Assembly: GCF_901447495.1 (NCBI RefSeq)
Contig: NZ_CABDWS010000005.1
Location: 1 to 64,000, forward strand
Reading direction: 5' to 3'
Source of the DNA: Haloimpatiens lingqiaonensis
GTDB lineage: Bacteria > Bacillota > Clostridia > Clostridiales > Clostridiaceae
Length of the DNA stretch: 64,000 nt
The position numbers and the translations under genes were made by a program. Below, piece by piece: positions 45,907 through 55,796 of the stretch (the stretch's first letter is position 1; the number at the start of each line of letters is the position of its first letter). The notes under the pieces are model-generated. The model did not search any database and was not told where the DNA came from. It saw only the letters and a program-made list of their open reading frames with translations.

Positions 45907-45955
45907 AAACTCTATTAAAATTAAAACTCTATTTAAATATAGAGTTTTAATTTTA
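45907..45955 (+). terminator. Hairpin between pstS and pstC
   Basis: AAAACTCTATT and AATATAGAGTTTT arms around repeated AAAATTAAAACTCTATT, followed by AATTTT. A weak terminator or mRNA-stabilising stem that would keep PstS in excess over the permease, common in binding-protein operons. Confidence 0.45.
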
Positions 45956-46019
45956 AAAAATTGAATTATATTTAATTATTCTATATTTTAAATTATTAGG
46001 TTAGTTGAGGTATGTAGAT

Positions 46020-46919
46020 ATGAAAAATAAAATAAATATAAATAATTTTAAAAATGAATATATAGGAAAAGGCTTTGTAACCTTTTGTGGAATTTTAATA
46101 GTAGTATTAACTTTATCTATAATATTTTTTATAGGAAGTAAGGGAATTAGAATCTTCACAGTACATCATTATCCTATTAAAGATTTTTTATTTTCATCTA
46201 AGTGGATGCCAGATGCGGATATTCCTCAGTTTGGAACAGCTATATTTATAATGGGTTCAATAATAGTGTCTATAGGAGCTGTGATTTTAAGTACTCCAGT
46301 AGGTTTGGCAGTAGCGGTATTTATGAAGCATATATCTCCTTCCTTTGGTAAAAAGGTATTACAGCCAGTTATGGAATTGTTTGTTGGAATACCTTCAGTA
46401 GTATATGGATGGGTAGGCATTAGTTTACTTATTCCTTTTATAAAGAATACTTTTGGTGGAATAGGATTTAGTATTTTGGCTGGGGTAATAGTACTTAGTA
46501 TAATGATTTTACCAACAATAACTAGTATAGCCTATGATTCGTTAAATGCAGTGCCTATAGAGTATTTAGAAGCATCTTATGGATTAGGGGCAACCAGATG
46601 GCAAACAATAACCAAAGCTATAATTCCTGCTTGTAAGAATGGAATAATGACAGGAATAGTATTAGGACTTGCTAGAGCTTTTGGGGAAGCATTAGCTGTA
46701 CAAATGGTAATAGGTAATGCTATTAAAATGCCTAATGGAATTTTAAATCCAACCAGCACACTTACAAGTATACTAACCATGGATATGGCAAATACTCTAT
46801 CTGGAACTGCATGGAATGATGCATTATGGAGTTTAGCACTATTACTACTTTTTATTTCCTTTATATTTATATTAATTACTAAATTTATAAGTAGAAGAGG
46901 TGAGAATGGTGAACGCTAA
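46020..46919 (+). CDS. pstC: Phosphate ABC transporter permease PstC
   Basis: 299 residues with six membrane segments and the EAA loop YGLGATRWQTITKAIIPA (about residue 190). Start at ATG 46020, eight bases after GAGGT; the longer frame begins inside that site. Overlaps pstA slightly. Confidence 0.93.
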   Translation: MKNKININNFKNEYIGKGFVTFCGILIVVLTLSIIFFIGSKGIRIFTVHHYPIKDFLFSSKWMPDADIPQFGTAIFIMGSIIVSIGAVILSTPVGLAVAVFMKHISPSFGKKVLQPVMELFVGIPSVVYGWVGISLLIPFIKNTFGGIGFSILAGVIVLSIMILPTITSIAYDSLNAVPIEYLEASYGLGATRWQTITKAIIPACKNGIMTGIVLGLARAFGEALAVQMVIGNAIKMPNGILNPTSTLTSILTMDMANTLSGTAWNDALWSLALLLLFISFIFILITKFISRRGENGER

Positions 46920-47796
46920 GGTTAAAGATAGATTATGGACAGGAATATTGTATTTTATGTCTGCTGTAATAGTTTTAATATTGGCAGGTTTAGTGGGTTA
47001 TATATTTTACAAAGGTAATGGATTTTTAAAATGGAATTTTTTATTTGGAAAGGAAAAGAGAGTAGGAGCAGGAGGCGGCATAGGAATACAGTTGTTTAAT
47101 TCTTTTTATATGTTAATTATAGCTCTTTTGATAAGTGTTCCTTTGGGTGTAGGAGCAGGGATATATTTAGCTGAGTATAGCAGAGAGGGAAGATTTTTAA
47201 ATGTAATAAGAGTAAGCATAGAAACTATGGCATCATTGCCATCTATAGTAGTTGGATTATTTGGACTTTTGGTGTTTGTAAATTTGACAAATTGGGGATT
47301 TACACTTTTTTCTGGAGCATTAGCCGTATCTATATTAAATTTGCCTGCACTTACAAGAGTTAGTGAAAATGCTATAAAATCAGTATCTAAGGGAGTTAAA
47401 GAAGGAAGTTTAGCGTTAGGTGCAACTAAATTCCAAACCATTTGGAAAATAGTTTTGCCTGCAGCATTACCTCAAATATTTACAGGGATTATTCTTGCAT
47501 CTGGTAGAATATTTGGAGAAGCAGCAGCACTTTTATATACCTCTGGTATGAGTGCACCACCTTTAGATTTTTCATTAGGTAATATTTTTACATCAAATTC
47601 TCCATTTAATATTTTTAGACCTGCAGAAACTCTTTCAGTTCATATTTGGAAATTGAATTCAGAAGGAATGATTTCAGATGCCGCAGAGATAGCTAGTAAG
47701 GCATCAGCAGTTCTCATATTAATGGTATTAATTTTCAATGTTTTAGCAAGAGTATTAGGAAAAGTTATAGAAAGGATTTATACAGGAACTAAGTAG
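46906..47796 (+). CDS. pstA: Phosphate ABC transporter permease PstA
   Basis: 296 residues, six membrane segments, EAA loop [19 protein letters not shown]. Starts within the last codons of pstC; GTG 46900, ATG 46906 and GTG 46909 are all in frame and the ribosome site GAGGTGA favours 46906. Translation is coupled with pstC. Confidence 0.93.
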   Translation: MVNAKVKDRLWTGILYFMSAVIVLILAGLVGYIFYKGNGFLKWNFLFGKEKRVGAGGGIGIQLFNSFYMLIIALLISVPLGVGAGIYLAEYSREGRFLNVIRVSIETMASLPSIVVGLFGLLVFVNLTNWGFTLFSGALAVSILNLPALTRVSENAIKSVSKGVKEGSLALGATKFQTIWKIVLPAALPQIFTGIILASGRIFGEAAALLYTSGMSAPPLDFSLGNIFTSNSPFNIFRPAETLSVHIWKLNSEGMISDAAEIASKASAVLILMVLIFNVLARVLGKVIERIYTGTK

Positions 47797-47806
47797 GAGG
47801 GATTTT

Positions 47807-48559
47807 ATGTATATTATAGAAACTAATAATTTAGAGCTTTTTTATGGAAAACACCAAGCTTTAAAAAATATAAATTTAAAATTTGAAAAGAATTCTGTTA
47901 CTGCATTAATAGGGCCTTCTGGTTGTGGTAAATCTACCTTTATTAGAACAATTAATAGAATGAATGACTTAATAGATGGAGTTAAAATAAATGGTGAAAT
48001 TATATATGAAAATAAGAATATATATTCTGAGTATTGGGATGTGATTGAATTAAGAAAAAAAGTGGGTATGGTATTTCAAAAACCCAATCCATTTCCCATG
48101 AGTATTTATGACAATGTAGCTTATGGACCTAGAATACATGGAGTAAAGGATAAAAGCAAATTAGATAACATTGTAGAGAAAAGCTTAAAAGTAGCTGCAC
48201 TTTGGGATGAGGTTAAGGATAGATTGGGAAAAAATGCATTAAGTCTATCTGGAGGTCAGCAACAGCGATTGTGTATAGCTAGAACACTAGCAGTAGAGCC
48301 ACAAGTTATATTAATGGATGAACCAACCTCTGCTTTAGATCCTATATCTACATTAAAGGTGGAAGAATTAATGGCTGATTTGAAAGAAAAATATTCAGTT
48401 ATAATAGTAACACATAATATGCAGCAAGCCGGAAGAATATCAGATAATACAGTATTTTTTCTAAATGGAGAGATAGTTGAATTTGGAAAGACAGAAGATA
48501 TATTCTATAGACCTAGAGATAAAAGAACAGAAGATTATATAACTGGTAGATTTGGATAA
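47807..48559 (+). CDS. pstB: Phosphate ABC transporter ATPase PstB
   Basis: 250 residues. Walker [17 protein letters not shown], the PstB-specific [18 protein letters not shown] at the Q loop, signature [16 protein letters not shown], Walker [12 protein letters not shown]. Ten bases after pstA. Confidence 0.97.
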   Translation: MYIIETNNLELFYGKHQALKNINLKFEKNSVTALIGPSGCGKSTFIRTINRMNDLIDGVKINGEIIYENKNIYSEYWDVIELRKKVGMVFQKPNPFPMSIYDNVAYGPRIHGVKDKSKLDNIVEKSLKVAALWDEVKDRLGKNALSLSGGQQQRLCIARTLAVEPQVILMDEPTSALDPISTLKVEELMADLKEKYSVIIVTHNMQQAGRISDNTVFFLNGEIVEFGKTEDIFYRPRDKRTEDYITGRFG

Positions 48560-48598
48560 AATATTATTATATATATTTAATAAGGAGAGGTGTGTTTT

Positions 48599-49255
48599 AT
48601 GGTAAGAGAGGTCTTTAAAGCTAAATTACAAGAACTTCATAAGGAGCTTTTAAGTATGGGTAATGTAGCGGAAAAACAAATTTCATTAAGTATAGAAGCA
48701 CTTATAAATCATAATGGAGATTTGGCAAATAAAATAATTAAAGATGATGATATAGTTGATAATATGCAAAAGGAAATAGAGGATAGGTGTATAAAACTAA
48801 TTGCCATGCAGCAGCCTTTAGCTTCAGACTTAAGATATATATTTACTACCAGTAAAATAGTTACGGATTTAGAAAGAATAGCAGATCATGCGGTAGATAT
48901 AGCGAAAATAACAGGTATATTAAAGGATGAGGTTTATATAAAGGAGCTTATTGATATACCAAGAATGGCGGAAATAGTAGAGCATATGCTAAAAGAGTCA
49001 TTGGATTCATATATTGAGGCTGATGTTAGTAAGGCTTATAATGTTTGTAAAATGGATGATAAGGTAGATGCCATATATAGACAGGTTTTTAGTGAGCTTT
49101 TGATAATAATGATGAAGGATATAAAGACTATTAACCAAGCTACTCAATTTTTGTTTATATGCAAATATTTAGAAAGAATAGCAGATCATATAACTAATAT
49201 ATGTGAATGGACTATATATTTAGTTACAGGAGAGCAGGTGGATTTAAATGAATAA
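48599..49255 (+). CDS. phoU: Phosphate signalling protein PhoU
   Basis: 218 residues, two three-helix PhoU repeats with metal-site residues DLERIADHAVDIA (about 94) and YLERIADHITNI (about 196). Links PstB state to the PhoR kinase. Start at ATG 48599 behind AAGGAGAGG. Confidence 0.95.
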   Translation: MVREVFKAKLQELHKELLSMGNVAEKQISLSIEALINHNGDLANKIIKDDDIVDNMQKEIEDRCIKLIAMQQPLASDLRYIFTTSKIVTDLERIADHAVDIAKITGILKDEVYIKELIDIPRMAEIVEHMLKESLDSYIEADVSKAYNVCKMDDKVDAIYRQVFSELLIIMMKDIKTINQATQFLFICKYLERIADHITNICEWTIYLVTGEQVDLNE

Positions 49256-49299
49256 TTAAATGTAAATTGCAAAAACTATTATAAAAAGTACGGAAGGTA

Positions 49300-50073
49300 A
49301 TGGATATGAGAAAACATTTATGTATTGTAATAAGTTTTTGCATTTTATCATTTGTAGCCTGTAGTTCATCAAAAACCGTGAAAAATAGTAGTAAAAATGC
49401 CACAATCATTTGTACAGAATCCACTTATAATATGGCAGCTGACTTAGTAGAAAGCTATAATGCTAACAGTGAGGAGGATTTACAAATTAAATTAGTGGAT
49501 AATATTTCAAATATAAAAGAAGAGAAAAACAATAAATGCGCAATAATAGCTTATGAAAATAAAAAATTAAAGAAATTTAATGAGGCACCTCTTGGTATTG
49601 ATGGGGTAGCCATAGGTATACATAAGGAAAAAGGTATAGAGAATTTAACTTACGAAAATTTAAATAAAATACTTAATGGAACTATAGATGATTGGAAGGA
49701 TATTAGTAATAAAGAGGGGAAAATAAAAATTCTAGCCTTTAAGGAAATAGATAATTTTTTAAAATTGGAAAACAAAAATAAAATACAGTATATAGACAAG
49801 GAAAAAATATTAAAAAGCACAATGGATAAAGATACCATAGCTTTAATACCTAAAATGGAGCTATATAAAGAATTTGAGTATGTTAAATTAGATAATATTG
49901 AATTAAATGATAATAATATTAAAAATGGATTATATAAAATAACTATTCCAGTAAATATTTATTATAATTCTAAAAATAAGGAAGCTTTAGCGGGTTTTAT
50001 GAGGTATTTAAAAAGTGATAACGGCAAGAAAATTATAAAAAAATACTATACATGCATAGATGAAAACTCCTAA
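49300..50073 (+). CDS. Degenerate PstS-like lipoprotein
   Basis: 257 residues with lipobox FVAC (Cys21). LGIDGVAIGIHKEKGIENLTYENLNKILNG-like text followed by WKD is the middle PstS motif (compare SLTSEQITDIFTG in pstS). The first phosphate loops GGGSGAG and the SGTR loop are not present. It closes the pst operon. It may bind something other than phosphate, or act as a sensor or membrane partner. ATG 49300 or 49306 behind GGAAGG. Confidence 0.7.
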   Translation: MDMRKHLCIVISFCILSFVACSSSKTVKNSSKNATIICTESTYNMAADLVESYNANSEEDLQIKLVDNISNIKEEKNNKCAIIAYENKKLKKFNEAPLGIDGVAIGIHKEKGIENLTYENLNKILNGTIDDWKDISNKEGKIKILAFKEIDNFLKLENKNKIQYIDKEKILKSTMDKDTIALIPKMELYKEFEYVKLDNIELNDNNIKNGLYKITIPVNIYYNSKNKEALAGFMRYLKSDNGKKIIKKYYTCIDENS

Positions 50074-50087
50074 TAAAGGAGTTTTTA
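50063..50087 (+). terminator. Terminator of the pst operon
   Basis: AAAACTCC TAATAAA GGAGTTTTT, overlapping the last codons of the PstS-like gene. Confidence 0.8.
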
Positions 50088-50135
50088 TTGTTAAGTGATT
50101 TGTATGTAAATACTTAATATGTTTAAACTAAAACA

Positions 50136-50164
50136 TTGACGAAGAATATTAATTAATGTATTAT
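50136..50164 (+). promoter_or_regulatory. Sigma-A promoter of the DUF512-der-gpsA operon
   Basis: TTGACG and TATTAT with a 17-base spacer, about 48 bases before the start codon. Confidence 0.65.
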
Positions 50165-50211
50165 AACATAATAGATATTATTAACCTTTTTGAGGAGGAA
50201 TTTTAAAATCA

Positions 50212-51549
50212 ATGGAAAAAAACCAAATATTAAGGGTTCAACCAGGTGGCATAGCAGAAGAAGTGGGTATAGAACCAAATGATAAATTGATAAGTATAAA
50301 TGGAAATCCCGTTAAAGATATAATTGACTATAAGTTTTTAGTTACAGATGAATTTGTAACAATAGAAGTAGAAAAAGAAAATGGAGAAGTGTGGGAAATA
50401 GAAATAGAAAAAGCCTATGATGAAGATTTGGGTATAGAGTTTAAGGATTTTATTTTAGATAAACCTAGAAGTTGCCACAATAAATGTGTTTTTTGTTTTA
50501 TAGACCAACTTCCAAGTGGTATGAGAAAAACTCTATATTTTAAGGACGATGATTCTAGATTATCATTCTTTCAAGGTAATTTTGTAACTTTAACTAATAT
50601 GAGTAATGAAGAAATAGATAGAATAATAAAATATAAAATAAGTCCTATAAATGTTTCTGTGCATGCAACTAATCCTGAGTTAAGAGCCAAAATGCTTAAC
50701 AATAGATTTGCAGGAAGGTTATATGAAATAATGCAGAAAATGGCTAATGCACAAATAGAAATGAACTGTCAAATTGTTTCTTGTCCTGGTATAAATAATG
50801 GAGAAGAACTTGTAAGAACAGTAGGTGATTTATATAAATTATATCCGTGGGTTAAAAGTGTTGCGGTAGTGCCAGTGGGCGTAACGAAGTATAGAGAAGG
50901 ACTACACCCACTGGAGACTTATTCACAAAATACTGCTAAGGAAGAGATCTTAAATATAGAAAAAATACAACAAAAGTATATAGCAGAAATAGATAATCCT
51001 TTTGTAAGATTATCTGATGAATTTTATGTAATGGCTGGATTAGATGTACCAGAAGAAAACTTCTACGGGGAATATTCTCAATTAGAAGATGGCATAGGAA
51101 TGATAAGATTATTTAGAGAAAATATAAAAAGAAATTTACATAAAATAAACAAAAATCACAAAGGAAGTTTCACTATAATTACTGGTAAATCTGCATATGA
51201 AGAGATTTTAATTGCTACTGAAAAAATAATGGAAAATAACAATAATATAAAAATAAATGTAAAAAAAATAATTAATCATTTCTTTGGTGAAACTATAACG
51301 GTAGCTGGTTTGCTAACAGGTAGTGATATTATAGAACAAACTAAGCATGAGGAATTAGGCGAATATTTAATAATATCTAACAATATTCTTAGGAAAGGAT
51401 ATGAATTAGAACAGAATTCTGATAAAGTATTATTGGATGATATGACCATTGAAGGTCTGGAAAAGGCTCTTAAAAGAAAAATATTAATTTGTGATTACAC
51501 AGGAGAAGATTTAATAGACATAATAAATAATCACAGCAAGGAGGAATAA
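50212..51549 (+). CDS. DUF512 protein with PDZ and radical-SAM-like Cys motif
   Basis: 445 residues: PDZ-like domain (1-60, [21 protein letters not shown]) and then a Cys88-x3-Cys92-x2-Cys95 motif ([15 protein letters not shown]), the cluster site of radical SAM enzymes. [10 protein letters not shown] fits the barrel of such enzymes. The C-terminal DUF512 domain follows. The family almost always sits before der in clostridia, and its substrate is unknown to me. GAGGAGG before ATG. Confidence 0.85.
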   Translation: MEKNQILRVQPGGIAEEVGIEPNDKLISINGNPVKDIIDYKFLVTDEFVTIEVEKENGEVWEIEIEKAYDEDLGIEFKDFILDKPRSCHNKCVFCFIDQLPSGMRKTLYFKDDDSRLSFFQGNFVTLTNMSNEEIDRIIKYKISPINVSVHATNPELRAKMLNNRFAGRLYEIMQKMANAQIEMNCQIVSCPGINNGEELVRTVGDLYKLYPWVKSVAVVPVGVTKYREGLHPLETYSQNTAKEEILNIEKIQQKYIAEIDNPFVRLSDEFYVMAGLDVPEENFYGEYSQLEDGIGMIRLFRENIKRNLHKINKNHKGSFTIITGKSAYEEILIATEKIMENNNNIKINVKKIINHFFGETITVAGLLTGSDIIEQTKHEELGEYLIISNNILRKGYELEQNSDKVLLDDMTIEGLEKALKRKILICDYTGEDLIDIINNHSKEE

Positions 51550-51551
51550 AT

Positions 51552-52868
51552 ATGTCAAAGCCAATAGTTGCAATAGTAGGAAGACCAAATGTGGGTAAAT
51601 CCACTTTATTTAATAAATTGGCCGGTGAAAGAATATCAATAGTGGATGATAAGCCGGGAGTTACAAGAGATAGAATATATGCACAATCTGAGTGGTTAAA
51701 CAATAAGTTTACTATAATAGATACAGGTGGAATAGAACCTGAAAGAGATGACATAATAGTTAAACAAATGAGAAGACAGGCTCAAATAGCTATAGAAACC
51801 TGCGATGTTATAATGTTTGTTGTTGATGGAAAAGAAGGTCTTACGGCGGCAGATTATGAAGTAGCTCAAATGCTTAGAAAAAGTAAAAAACCGGTGGTTT
51901 TAGTAGTTAATAAAATAGATAAGGTAATGGATGAAGACAATAAATACGAATTTTATAATTTAGGATTGGGTGAGCCTAATGCTATATCAGCTTCTCAAGC
52001 ACTAGGATTAGGAGATATGCTTGACCAAGTAATAGCCCATTTCCCAAAACTAGAGGATGAAGAAGAGGAAGATGAATTCATAAGAATAGCTTTTGTAGGA
52101 AGACCAAATGTAGGTAAATCTTCACTTATAAATAGAATATTAGGTGAGGATAGAAATATTGTAAGTGATATTCCTGGAACAACTAGGGATTCAGTAGATA
52201 GTTACATAGAGACAGAAGAAGGAAAGTTTATACTAGTTGATACAGCTGGTATAAGAAGAAAGAGTAAAGTTAAAGAAGAAATAGAAAGATACAGTGTTAT
52301 AAGATCCTTAACAGCAGTAGAAAAGGCAGATATCTGCGTTCTTATGATAGATGCAGAAGAGGGAGTTAGTGATCAAGACGAAAAAATTATAGGTTATGCT
52401 CATGAAATGAATAAAGCTATAATGGTAGTTGTTAACAAATGGGACTTAATTGAAAAAGATGATAAAACATTAAATAAATTTAAATTAGATTTTCAAACCA
52501 ATCTTTCTTTTATGCCTTATGCACCGTATTTGTTTATATCAGCTAAAACAGGACAAAGATCACATAAGGTTTTAAGTATGTGTAAAGAGTGCTATAATAA
52601 TTATTGTAAGAGAATATCTACAGGAGTTTTAAATGAAGTTGTGAATAGAGCAGTATTAATGCAAGAACCTCCTGTGGTAGGATCAAAGAGATTAAAAATT
52701 TATTATGCAACTCAGGTTGGTATTAAACCACCTACATTTGTGTTCTTTGTAAATGATGTTAGTACGTTGCATTTTTCATACCAAAGATATTTAGAAAATC
52801 AATTAAGAGAAAGTTTTGAGTTTAAAGGTACTGGTATAAAGCTTATATTTAGAGAAAGGAAGGAGTAG
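51552..52868 (+). CDS. der: Ribosome biogenesis GTPase Der (EngA)
   Basis: 438 residues, two tandem G domains ([14 protein letters not shown] at 9 with [21 protein letters not shown] at about 184 with DTAGIRR and NKWD) and a C-terminal KH-like domain. 50S assembly. Two bases after DUF512 and one before gpsA. Confidence 0.98.
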   Translation: MSKPIVAIVGRPNVGKSTLFNKLAGERISIVDDKPGVTRDRIYAQSEWLNNKFTIIDTGGIEPERDDIIVKQMRRQAQIAIETCDVIMFVVDGKEGLTAADYEVAQMLRKSKKPVVLVVNKIDKVMDEDNKYEFYNLGLGEPNAISASQALGLGDMLDQVIAHFPKLEDEEEEDEFIRIAFVGRPNVGKSSLINRILGEDRNIVSDIPGTTRDSVDSYIETEEGKFILVDTAGIRRKSKVKEEIERYSVIRSLTAVEKADICVLMIDAEEGVSDQDEKIIGYAHEMNKAIMVVVNKWDLIEKDDKTLNKFKLDFQTNLSFMPYAPYLFISAKTGQRSHKVLSMCKECYNNYCKRISTGVLNEVVNRAVLMQEPPVVGSKRLKIYYATQVGIKPPTFVFFVNDVSTLHFSYQRYLENQLRESFEFKGTGIKLIFRERKE

Positions 52869-52869
52869 A

Positions 52870-53862
52870 ATGGAAAACATCACTTTCTTAGGAGGGGGAA
52901 GTTTTGGAACAGCATTATCTGTTATGTTAGGCAAAAAAGGATCTTCTATTACCCTATGGGATAGAAAAACTAGTGTAGTAGAGGATATTAATATAAAAAA
53001 AGAAAATATTAAGTATTTGCCTAATATTATAATACCTTCAAATGTATTAGCAACTACTGAATTAGATAAAGCTATAGAAAATAGTAAATATATAGTGTTA
53101 GCTGTTCCTTCACATGCAGTTAGAACCTTATGCAGAGACATAAAAGAGTTTATAACTAAGGATAAAGTGATAATAAGCATAGCAAAGGGTATAGATGAAG
53201 AAAGTGGAGATAGACTATCTCAAGTTATAAAAAGTGAATTAAATACAGAATCTATAGTTATATTATCAGGTCCAAGTCATGCTGAAGAAGTAGCTTTAGA
53301 TATACCCACCACTGTAGTAGTTAGTTCAGAAAATATGGATATTGCTAAAGAAGTACAGGATTTATTTATGACTAATAAATTTAGAGTGTACACAAATGAG
53401 GACTTAATAGGTGTTGAAGTAGGCGGGGCAGTAAAAAATATAATAGCTTTGGCTGCTGGAATTTCTGATGGTATTGGTTATGGCGATAATACTAAGGCAG
53501 CACTTATGACAAGAGGAATGAGCGAAATAGTTAAAATAGGAACTAAGCTAGGTGGTAAAAAAGAAACTTTTTATGGACTTGCAGGTATGGGTGATTTGAT
53601 AGTTACTTGTACTAGTATGCACAGTAGAAACAGAAGAGCTGGAATACTAATAGGTAAAGGGTTAACTACGGAAGAAGCTTGCAGGGAAGTTGGAATGGTG
53701 GTAGAGGGAGTAAAAGCATGTAAGGCCTTTTATAAACTAAGTTGCAAATTAGAAGTTAATATGCCTATCACAGAAATACTGTATAAAGTTTTATTCCAAG
53801 ATAAAGATGCCAAATATGGTGTATATGAATTAATGACTAGAGATAAAAAAAATGAAATATAG
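52870..53862 (+). CDS. gpsA: Glycerol-3-phosphate dehydrogenase [NAD(P)+]
   Basis: 330 residues. [16 protein letters not shown]-binding loop, [11 protein letters not shown], catalytic lysine in [13 protein letters not shown], and [10 protein letters not shown]. Makes sn-glycerol-3-phosphate for phospholipids. Directly behind der; plsY, often between them in Firmicutes, is absent. Confidence 0.96.
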   Translation: MENITFLGGGSFGTALSVMLGKKGSSITLWDRKTSVVEDINIKKENIKYLPNIIIPSNVLATTELDKAIENSKYIVLAVPSHAVRTLCRDIKEFITKDKVIISIAKGIDEESGDRLSQVIKSELNTESIVILSGPSHAEEVALDIPTTVVVSSENMDIAKEVQDLFMTNKFRVYTNEDLIGVEVGGAVKNIIALAAGISDGIGYGDNTKAALMTRGMSEIVKIGTKLGGKKETFYGLAGMGDLIVTCTSMHSRNRRAGILIGKGLTTEEACREVGMVVEGVKACKAFYKLSCKLEVNMPITEILYKVLFQDKDAKYGVYELMTRDKKNEI

Positions 53863-53865
53863 ATA

Positions 53866-53912
53866 AAAAAGCTTACATTAGATAAAAAAATATCTAATGT
53901 AAGCTTTTTTGT
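53866..53912 (+). terminator. Terminator after gpsA
   Basis: AAAAAGCTTACATTAGATA, loop AAAAAA, TATCTAATGTAAGCTTTTTT: long perfect stem. Confidence 0.92.
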
Positions 53913-53975
53913 AATATTTTAAATATTGAGTAATATATATATATTGTTAATATGTAAATAATGGGAGGGTATAAC

Positions 53976-55454
53976 TTGGAAAACTTCGATATATATAATG
54001 ATATTGCTGAAAGAACCCAAGGGGATATATACGTGGGAGTAGTAGGACCTGTGAGAACGGGTAAATCTACTTTTATTAAGAGGTTTATGGAATTAATGGT
54101 TTTGCCTAATATAACCAATCCCCATAAAAAGGGTAGAGCAAAAGATGAGCTCCCTCAAAGTGGTTCGGGAAAATCTATTCATACAATGGAGCCTAAATTT
54201 GTGCCTAATGAAGCAGTGGATATAAACATAAATGACAATACCAAATTTAAAGTGAGAATGGTAGATTGTGTAGGGTATATAGTAGATGGAGCATTAGGTT
54301 ATATGGAGAATGAAACCCCTAAGATGGTCACTACTCCATGGTATGATTATGAAATACCTTTTGAGGAAGCAGCAGAAATAGGAACCAAAAAAGTTATAAA
54401 TGAACATTCTACCATAGGATTGGTGGTAACTACCGATGGATCTATTACAGATATAACTAGAGATGAATACGTTAAGGCAGAAGAAAGGGTAATTAATGAA
54501 CTAAAATCTATAAACAAGCCTTTTATAGTTATTTTAAATACCAAAAAACCTTATGAGCCTGAAACTATAGAATTGAGAAAGTCATTGGAAGTAAAATATG
54601 ACGTGCCTGTTCAAATAGTAGATGTATTAAACATGAAAGATGAAGATATAAAAAATATATTAGAAAGAGTACTAAAAGAATTCCCTGTAAAAGAAATAAA
54701 TGTGGATATGCCGGAATGGATAGAAAAATTACAACCTAGTCATTGGTTGAAAGTAAACTTCATAAATCTAGTTAGAGACATGTGTAAGAACATATATAAA
54801 ATTAGAGATATTAGAAAGTCTTTACTAGATTTTAGCAAAATTGAATTTTTAGATAGCTCCAATTTAATGGAAATAAATATGGGAGAAGGTACAGCTAGAT
54901 TAGAATTAAAACCTAAAGGAGATATTTTTTATAAAGTATTAGGAGAAAAGTGTAATAGGGATATAAAAAACGAAAATGAACTATTAGATATAATGGATGA
55001 CTTGTATACAGCAAAAATAGAATACGATAAAGTAGCTGAAGCGCTTAAAGATGTAAAAGAAACAGGATATGGATTGGTTGCTCCTCAGTTAGATGAAATG
55101 AAATTAGAAGAACCAGAAATTGTTCAACAGGGTGGTAGATATGGAGTTAAATTAAAGGCTAGTGCACCATCCTTACACTTAATAAAAGCTAATATAAATA
55201 CAGAAATTTCTCCAATAATGGGTACTGAAAAACAAAGTGAGGAATTGGTTAAATCTATTTTAGAACAATTTGAAAGTGATCCTTCAAAGATATGGCAAAG
55301 TAATATGTTTGGCAGATCAATAGAAGTTTTGGTTAAGGATGGACTTCAGAAAAAATTATATAAAATGCCAGAGGATGTACAGGTGAAATTACAAAAGACT
55401 TTAGAAAAAATAATAAATGAAGGAAATGGTAATTTAATTTGTATAATATTATAA
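53976..55454 (+). CDS. spoIVA: Stage IV sporulation protein A (coat morphogenetic ATPase)
   Basis: 492 residues, the usual length. N-terminal ATPase with Walker A GPVRTGKSTFIKRF (about residue 25) and the TRAFAC-like middle (VVTTDGSITD), then a long C-terminal assembly domain ending NGNLICIIL. Polymerises on the forespore as the basement layer of the spore coat; a sigma-E gene in Bacillus. TTG start at 53976, six bases after GGGAGGG; the longer frame begins within that site. Confidence 0.96.
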   Translation: MENFDIYNDIAERTQGDIYVGVVGPVRTGKSTFIKRFMELMVLPNITNPHKKGRAKDELPQSGSGKSIHTMEPKFVPNEAVDININDNTKFKVRMVDCVGYIVDGALGYMENETPKMVTTPWYDYEIPFEEAAEIGTKKVINEHSTIGLVVTTDGSITDITRDEYVKAEERVINELKSINKPFIVILNTKKPYEPETIELRKSLEVKYDVPVQIVDVLNMKDEDIKNILERVLKEFPVKEINVDMPEWIEKLQPSHWLKVNFINLVRDMCKNIYKIRDIRKSLLDFSKIEFLDSSNLMEINMGEGTARLELKPKGDIFYKVLGEKCNRDIKNENELLDIMDDLYTAKIEYDKVAEALKDVKETGYGLVAPQLDEMKLEEPEIVQQGGRYGVKLKASAPSLHLIKANINTEISPIMGTEKQSEELVKSILEQFESDPSKIWQSNMFGRSIEVLVKDGLQKKLYKMPEDVQVKLQKTLEKIINEGNGNLICIIL

Positions 55455-55463
55455 AAATAATAA

Positions 55464-55496
55464 ACAGGCTGATTTAAATCAGCCTGTAATTTTTTA
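55464..55496 (+). terminator. Terminator after spoIVA
   Basis: ACAGGCTGATTT AAATCAGCCTGT followed by AATTTTTT. Also faces the end of the small minus-strand gene. Confidence 0.85.
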
Positions 55497-55497
55497 G

Positions 55498-55581
55498 TTA
55501 AAAGCAACAACAACATATAATTAAAATAAATATTATAAACCATATGCATATGCAAGAACAACTATATCCAAACCAGAACAT
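55498..55581 (-). CDS. Cys-rich hydrophobic peptide, 27 aa
   Basis: On the minus strand, AAGGAAAGGAGATCTTAAT precedes ATG by a normal distance. The product begins MFWFGYSCSCICIWF, continues as a single membrane-spanning stretch of Ile/Leu/Phe, and ends CCCCF. Seven Cys in 27 residues. Size and form recall tiny spore peptides of the YjcZ or CotJ-neighbour kind, but I find no true motif. It lies convergent with spoIVA and downstream of the folded repeat. Confidence 0.5.
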   Translation of the reverse strand: MFWFGYSCSCICIWFIIFILIICCCCF

Positions 55582-55614
55582 ATTAAGATCTCCTTTCCTT
55601 AATTTTTATAAACA

Positions 55615-55742
55615 GATCTCTAACCTTCAGATGGAGTTTTTACTCCAACTGAAGGTTAGAGATCGTTATCCAGGGACGTAGCTGCCGTTATCTTCCACTT
55701 TGTTAGAAGTGGGAGTGTTACGGCAGGTAGTCATCGGATAAA
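55615..55742. repeat. Strongly folded repeat element or structured RNA
   Basis: Hairpin 1 (55615-55664): 16-bp perfect outer stem GATCTCTAACCTTCAG / CTGAAGGTTAGAGATC, small internal loop, GGAGT TTTT ACTCC. Fold 2 (55665-55742): TTATCC/GGATAA closes CTGCCGT/ACGGCAG, which encloses TCCACTT TGTTAG AAGTGGGA. It is much more GC-rich and structured than the surroundings. No coding capacity; stands between two minus-strand genes. Either a dispersed REP/IS605-derived element or an untranslated RNA structure. Confidence 0.6.
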
Positions 55743-55796
55743 ATAAGGAGAGAAAGGTTTCCTCAATACTATTCTATTGTAAATATAACTATTTTG

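Noticed and set aside
55346-55561. 71-codon minus-strand frame overlapping the 27-aa gene
   Set aside because: Runs through the spoIVA terminator and into spoIVA, and its ATG has no ribosome site, unlike the 27-aa frame.
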